Positions 6,322 through 8,618 of a stretch of DNA of 8,618 nucleotides are shown here, piece after piece (position 1 is the stretch's first letter; each line of letters starts with the position of its first letter). The position numbers and the translations under genes were made by a program. The notes under the pieces are model-generated. The model searched no databases and was not told where the DNA came from. It worked only from the letters and a program-made list of their open reading frames with translations. The DNA is from Gammaproteobacteria bacterium (GTDB taxonomy: Bacteria > Pseudomonadota > Gammaproteobacteria > UBA6429 > Thiohalophilaceae): contig JAHEIJ010000085.1 in assembly GCA_024639445.1 (NCBI GenBank), forward strand, positions 1 through 8,618. Direction: 5' to 3'.

Positions 6322-7155
6322 TTATATGGCCACCGGTGCCTTGATATGCGGGTGACATTGATAGTCAACCAGTTCAAAGTCATCAAAGGTAAAGGCAAAG
6401 ATATCCTTGTTGTCCGAATTGATCTTCATGGTCGGCAACGGAAAGGTATCCCGTGCGAGTTGTTGCTCCACCTGCTCCATATGATTGGAATACAAGTGGG
6501 CATCACCAAAGGTGTGGATGAACTCCCCTGGCTCAAGATCGCATACCTGGGCCAACATCATGGTAAACAGGGCATAGGAAGCGATGTTAAATGGTACGCC
6601 GAGGAAAATATCCGCGCTGCGTTGATACAGCTGACAAGAGAGTTTGCCCTCGGCCACGTAGAACTGAAAAAACGCATGGCAGGGCGCCAAGGCCATTTTG
6701 TTGTTGGCCACGTTGGCCTGTGGGCTGATGCTTTCATCCGGCAGGTCCGCCACATTCCAGGCAGAAACAATGATCCGTCGGCTGTTGGGGTTGACCTTTA
6801 ACTGCTGCACCACCTCGCTAATCTGATCAATGGTATTACCATCCGGTGCAGGCCAGTTACGCCACTGGTGGCCATAGACCGGACCGAGATCACCCTCTTC
6901 CGTCGCCCACTCATCCCAGATGCTCACACCATTATCGCGCAAGTATTGAGTATTGGTATCACCTTTCAGAAACCACAAAAGTTCGTGAATGATGGAACGC
7001 AAATGACACTTCTTGGTAGTCACGAGGGGAAAACCTTCACCCAGGTCAAAGCGCATCTGGTAGCCAAACACGCTGGTGGTACCGGTGCCGGTCCGGTCGC
7101 CCTTGAAGACACCGTTGTCCCGCACATGGCGCATTAGATCGAGATACTGTTTCAC
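6322..7155 (-). CDS. thyA: Thymidylate synthase
   Basis: This enzyme methylates dUMP to dTMP using methylene-tetrahydrofolate and releases dihydrofolate for FolA. The 277-residue protein aligns by eye with E. coli ThyA (264). Arg21 binds phosphate, Arg126-Arg127 are the partner-subunit arginines, Cys159 in LAPCH is the nucleophile, QLYQRSAD lies at 175-182, Asn190 orients the base, and His220/Tyr222 and the C-terminal IKAPVAI are conserved. Numbering is identical to E. coli up to Arg127 and shifted by exactly 13 afterwards, so an extra segment of about 13 residues (about 139-151, including DESISPQANVA) precedes the catalytic loop. The start codon is GTG (7153-7155), supported by the MKQYLDLM start shared with the family and by a TAAGG Shine-Dalgarno. 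It probably forms an operon with folA. Confidence 0.97.
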   Translation of the reverse strand: MKQYLDLMRHVRDNGVFKGDRTGTGTTSVFGYQMRFDLGEGFPLVTTKKCHLRSIIHELLWFLKGDTNTQYLRDNGVSIWDEWATEEGDLGPVYGHQWRNWPAPDGNTIDQISEVVQQLKVNPNSRRIIVSAWNVADLPDESISPQANVANNKMALAPCHAFFQFYVAEGKLSCQLYQRSADIFLGVPFNIASYALFTMMLAQVCDLEPGEFIHTFGDAHLYSNHMEQVEQQLARDTFPLPTMKINSDNKDIFAFTFDDFELVDYQCHPHIKAPVAI

Positions 7156-7185
7156 AACTAAACCTTACAAAAATAAAACCCGTTA

Positions 7186-7194
7186 ATCATACCA
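7186..7194 (-). promoter_or_regulatory. Extended -10 promoter candidate for thyA-folA
   Basis: On the minus strand TGGTATGAT fits the extended -10 pattern TGn-TATAAT (hexamer 5 of 6). No good -35 lies 17 bases upstream, as is common for this promoter type. Transcription would start near 7179, leaving a leader of about 24 bases with the TAAGG ribosome-binding site before the thyA GTG. It would let thyA-folA be expressed apart from lgt. Confidence 0.42.
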
Positions 7195-7203
7195 TGCGCA
7201 CCC

Positions 7204-7218
7204 CGCTGCCCCGCAGCG
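7204..7218. repeat. GC-rich hairpin between lgt and thyA
   Basis: CGCTGC (7204-7209) and GCAGCG (7213-7218) form a perfect 6-bp stem with a 3-base loop just downstream of the lgt stop. It could slow or end lgt transcription, but there is no T-tract directly after it on the minus strand. The nearest T-rich stretch is about 25 bases further on. It sits just upstream of the thyA promoter candidate. Confidence 0.4.
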
Positions 7219-7246
7219 CACCACACTTCGGATAAAACTCCAGCCA

Positions 7247-8029
7247 CTACGCTTGCGGCTTGCGCCGGTAGGCCAGTAGCAGCAATACAATCCCTACCAC
7301 TAACAGCGGCAAGGACAACAGCATGCCCATGGTGAGCCAGTCGAACGCCAGGTATTTCAGGTGCGCATCTGGCAATCGTACAAATTCCACCAAAATCCGG
7401 AACACGGAATAACCGATTGCGAATACCCCGGACACTGCCATGGTGGGACGGGGTTTGGATGAATATACCCAGACGATCACAAACAACACCAGGCCTTCCA
7501 ATAGCGCCTCATACAAGGGCGTGGGATGACGGGCTATTTGACCTGCGCCCGGGAAGATCATGCCCCAGGGCAAATCGGTTGGCTTGCCCCACAGCTCGGC
7601 GTTAATGAAGTTGCCGATGCGACCTGCACCCAACCCCAGGGGAATCATCGGCGCAGCGAAATCCACGATGTTCCAGTACCCCTTGTGGTATTTACGGTTG
7701 AACCACCACAGGGCCACCAGCACCCCGAGCAAACCGCCATGGAAAGACATGCCACCCTGCCACACCCGCAACAGCATCAGCGGATCGCCGATAAAGGTCG
7801 AAAAGTTATAAAAGAAGATATAACCCAGCCGCCCCCCGAGGATCACCCCCAGGGCACCGTAGAACACCATGTCGTCCACCTGCTGAGTAGTCCAGCCTGA
7901 ATCAGGGCGACGGGCGCGATACCGACCCAGCCACCAGGCGGAAAGAATCCCGATTAAATACATCAGTCCATACCAATGAATTGGCCAGCCGAAAATACTG
8001 AATGCGACACGATCAAATTCAACAACCAT
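7247..8029 (-). CDS. lgt: Phosphatidylglycerol:prolipoprotein diacylglyceryl transferase
   Basis: This inner-membrane enzyme transfers diacylglyceryl from phosphatidylglycerol to the lipobox cysteine of prolipoproteins, the first step of lipoprotein maturation. The 260-residue protein is rich in hydrophobic helices, as expected for a seven-helix enzyme. It shows the hallmark motifs: HWYGLMY at 18-24, MSFHGGLLG at 94-102 with His97, the Lgt signature GRIGNFINAE at 136-145 with Arg137, and HPTPLYE at 168-174. The late arginine in VEFVRLPD (Arg218) matches the essential E. coli Arg239 region. It ends in a basic tail. The ATG has a good AAGGAA Shine-Dalgarno. It begins 22 bases after the methyltransferase stop and ends 91 bases before thyA. 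The lgt-thyA neighbourhood is common in gammaproteobacteria. Confidence 0.97.
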   Translation of the reverse strand: MVVEFDRVAFSIFGWPIHWYGLMYLIGILSAWWLGRYRARRPDSGWTTQQVDDMVFYGALGVILGGRLGYIFFYNFSTFIGDPLMLLRVWQGGMSFHGGLLGVLVALWWFNRKYHKGYWNIVDFAAPMIPLGLGAGRIGNFINAELWGKPTDLPWGMIFPGAGQIARHPTPLYEALLEGLVLFVIVWVYSSKPRPTMAVSGVFAIGYSVFRILVEFVRLPDAHLKYLAFDWLTMGMLLSLPLLVVGIVLLLLAYRRKPQA

Positions 8030-8051
8030 TCGGGTTCCTTCTTGTTTTTTA

Positions 8052-8618
8052 CTAACGTCCTACGCGGGCAAAATACGCCTTGAGATAATCGGTTTCCGCC
8101 ATCAGGGGATGCACCGGATGGTCCGGACCCTGATGGCCTTGCTCCAGTATTTGCAGGTTCTGGCCATTAATGGCCGCGGCTTTGCGCATGGCCTCGAGCA
8201 ATTGGCTGCGCTTCAGGTGCCAGGAACAGGAGGCGGAGACCAATACGCCGCCGGGGCTGATCAGTTGCATGGCAAGACGATTAATTCGCTGATAGGCCCC
8301 GCTGCCTTCCTTCATATCCTTGCGTCGCTTGATAAAGGCGGGCGGATCCAACACCACCACATCATAGTGTTCACGCTCTGTGCGCAGGGACTTGAGCACA
8401 TCAAAGGCATCCCCCGCCACCGTCTGGATATCATCACCTCGGCCATTCAAGACCGCGTTGTCCCGCGCCCGGTCAAGGAAGGTGTTCGAACTGTCCACAC
8501 AAGTCACATTGCTGGCGCCGGCCTGGAGTGCCTGCACGCCCCAGGCCCCGATGTAACTGAAGACATCCAACACCCGACGGTTTTTTACATAAGTCTGCAT
8601 ACGCAGCCGGTTCAGGCG
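8052..8618 (-). CDS. rlmI: RlmI-type 23S rRNA cytosine-C5 methyltransferase, 5' end missing
   Basis: The C-terminal 188 residues of a class I SAM-dependent methyltransferase are present, and the frame is open through the right edge. RlmI modifies C1962 of 23S rRNA. Visible elements are the SAM-binding motif VLDVFSYIGAWG, the acidic VDSS after the second strand, the LDPPAF motif, the SCS motif expected to hold the catalytic Cys, and a C-terminal DHPVHPLMAETDYLKAYFARVGR-like end that aligns with E. coli RlmI. Full-length RlmI is about 396 residues, with an N-terminal PUA domain that lies outside the window. The ATG at 8600 is internal: upstream codons continue the family sequence (RLNRLR). Related families such as RlmK-like domains are possible, so the symbol is less certain than the fold. 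It is likely co-transcribed with lgt. Confidence 0.82.
   Translation of the reverse strand, partial: RLNRLRMQTYVKNRRVLDVFSYIGAWGVQALQAGASNVTCVDSSNTFLDRARDNAVLNGRGDDIQTVAGDAFDVLKSLRTEREHYDVVVLDPPAFIKRRKDMKEGSGAYQRINRLAMQLISPGGVLVSASCSWHLKRSQLLEAMRKAAAINGQNLQILEQGHQGPDHPVHPLMAETDYLKAYFARVGR

Noticed and set aside
6320..6358. Upstream in-frame ATG for folA at 6358 adding 13 residues.
   Set aside because: The added residues are not found in FolA proteins and would overlap thyA; the ATG at 6319 gives the standard N-terminus.
6346..7900. Several plus-strand open frames of 60-150 codons across thyA and lgt, and similar ones across the transporter and phospholipase.
   Set aside because: They are antisense shadows of strongly supported genes, with no recognisable product or start signals.

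Overview
The window looks like chromosomal DNA of a gammaproteobacterium. The evidence is the compact minus-strand run rlmI-like / lgt / thyA / folA, with ThyA, FolA and Lgt proteins that resemble their E. coli counterparts closely enough to align key residues by eye. I cannot name the genus. No rRNA, tRNA, CRISPR array, integrase, transposase or recognisable insertion sequence is visible.

Layout from left to right. (1) Positions 1-72 hold the possible 3' end of a plus-strand gene. It converges on (2) a two-gene minus-strand unit: an aspartate:alanine-exchanger (AspT/YidE/YbjL) family membrane transporter at 3062-4738, followed 43 bases downstream by a large exported patatin-like phospholipase at 214-3018. 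The C-terminus of the phospholipase looks like outer-membrane beta strands. (3) An AT-rich spacer, 4739-5193, contains a candidate promoter for the transporter unit, a 10-bp inverted repeat with one arm inside that promoter, a bulged hairpin and a strong sigma70-type promoter facing right. (4) That right-facing promoter drives the only full plus-strand gene, at 5194-5715. It encodes a 173-residue protein with 12 tryptophans that I do not recognise. (5) After a short converging spacer come the minus-strand housekeeping genes: folA (5831-6319), thyA (6322-7155, GTG start), lgt (7247-8029) and the 3' part of an RlmI-type 23S rRNA cytosine methyltransferase (8052-8618, running off the right edge).

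How the genes work together. ThyA converts dUMP to dTMP and oxidises methylene-tetrahydrofolate to dihydrofolate. FolA reduces dihydrofolate back to tetrahydrofolate, and the two genes lie only 2 bases apart. Lgt attaches diacylglyceryl to prolipoproteins, which is envelope biogenesis. The transporter and phospholipase are probably co-transcribed, but their shared role is unknown.

The least explained part is the spacer plus the Trp-rich orphan gene (about 4739-5830). It is AT-rich, oriented against its neighbours, has its own promoter, and sits between two otherwise ordinary modules. I see no proof that it is a new system, but it is the best candidate here.
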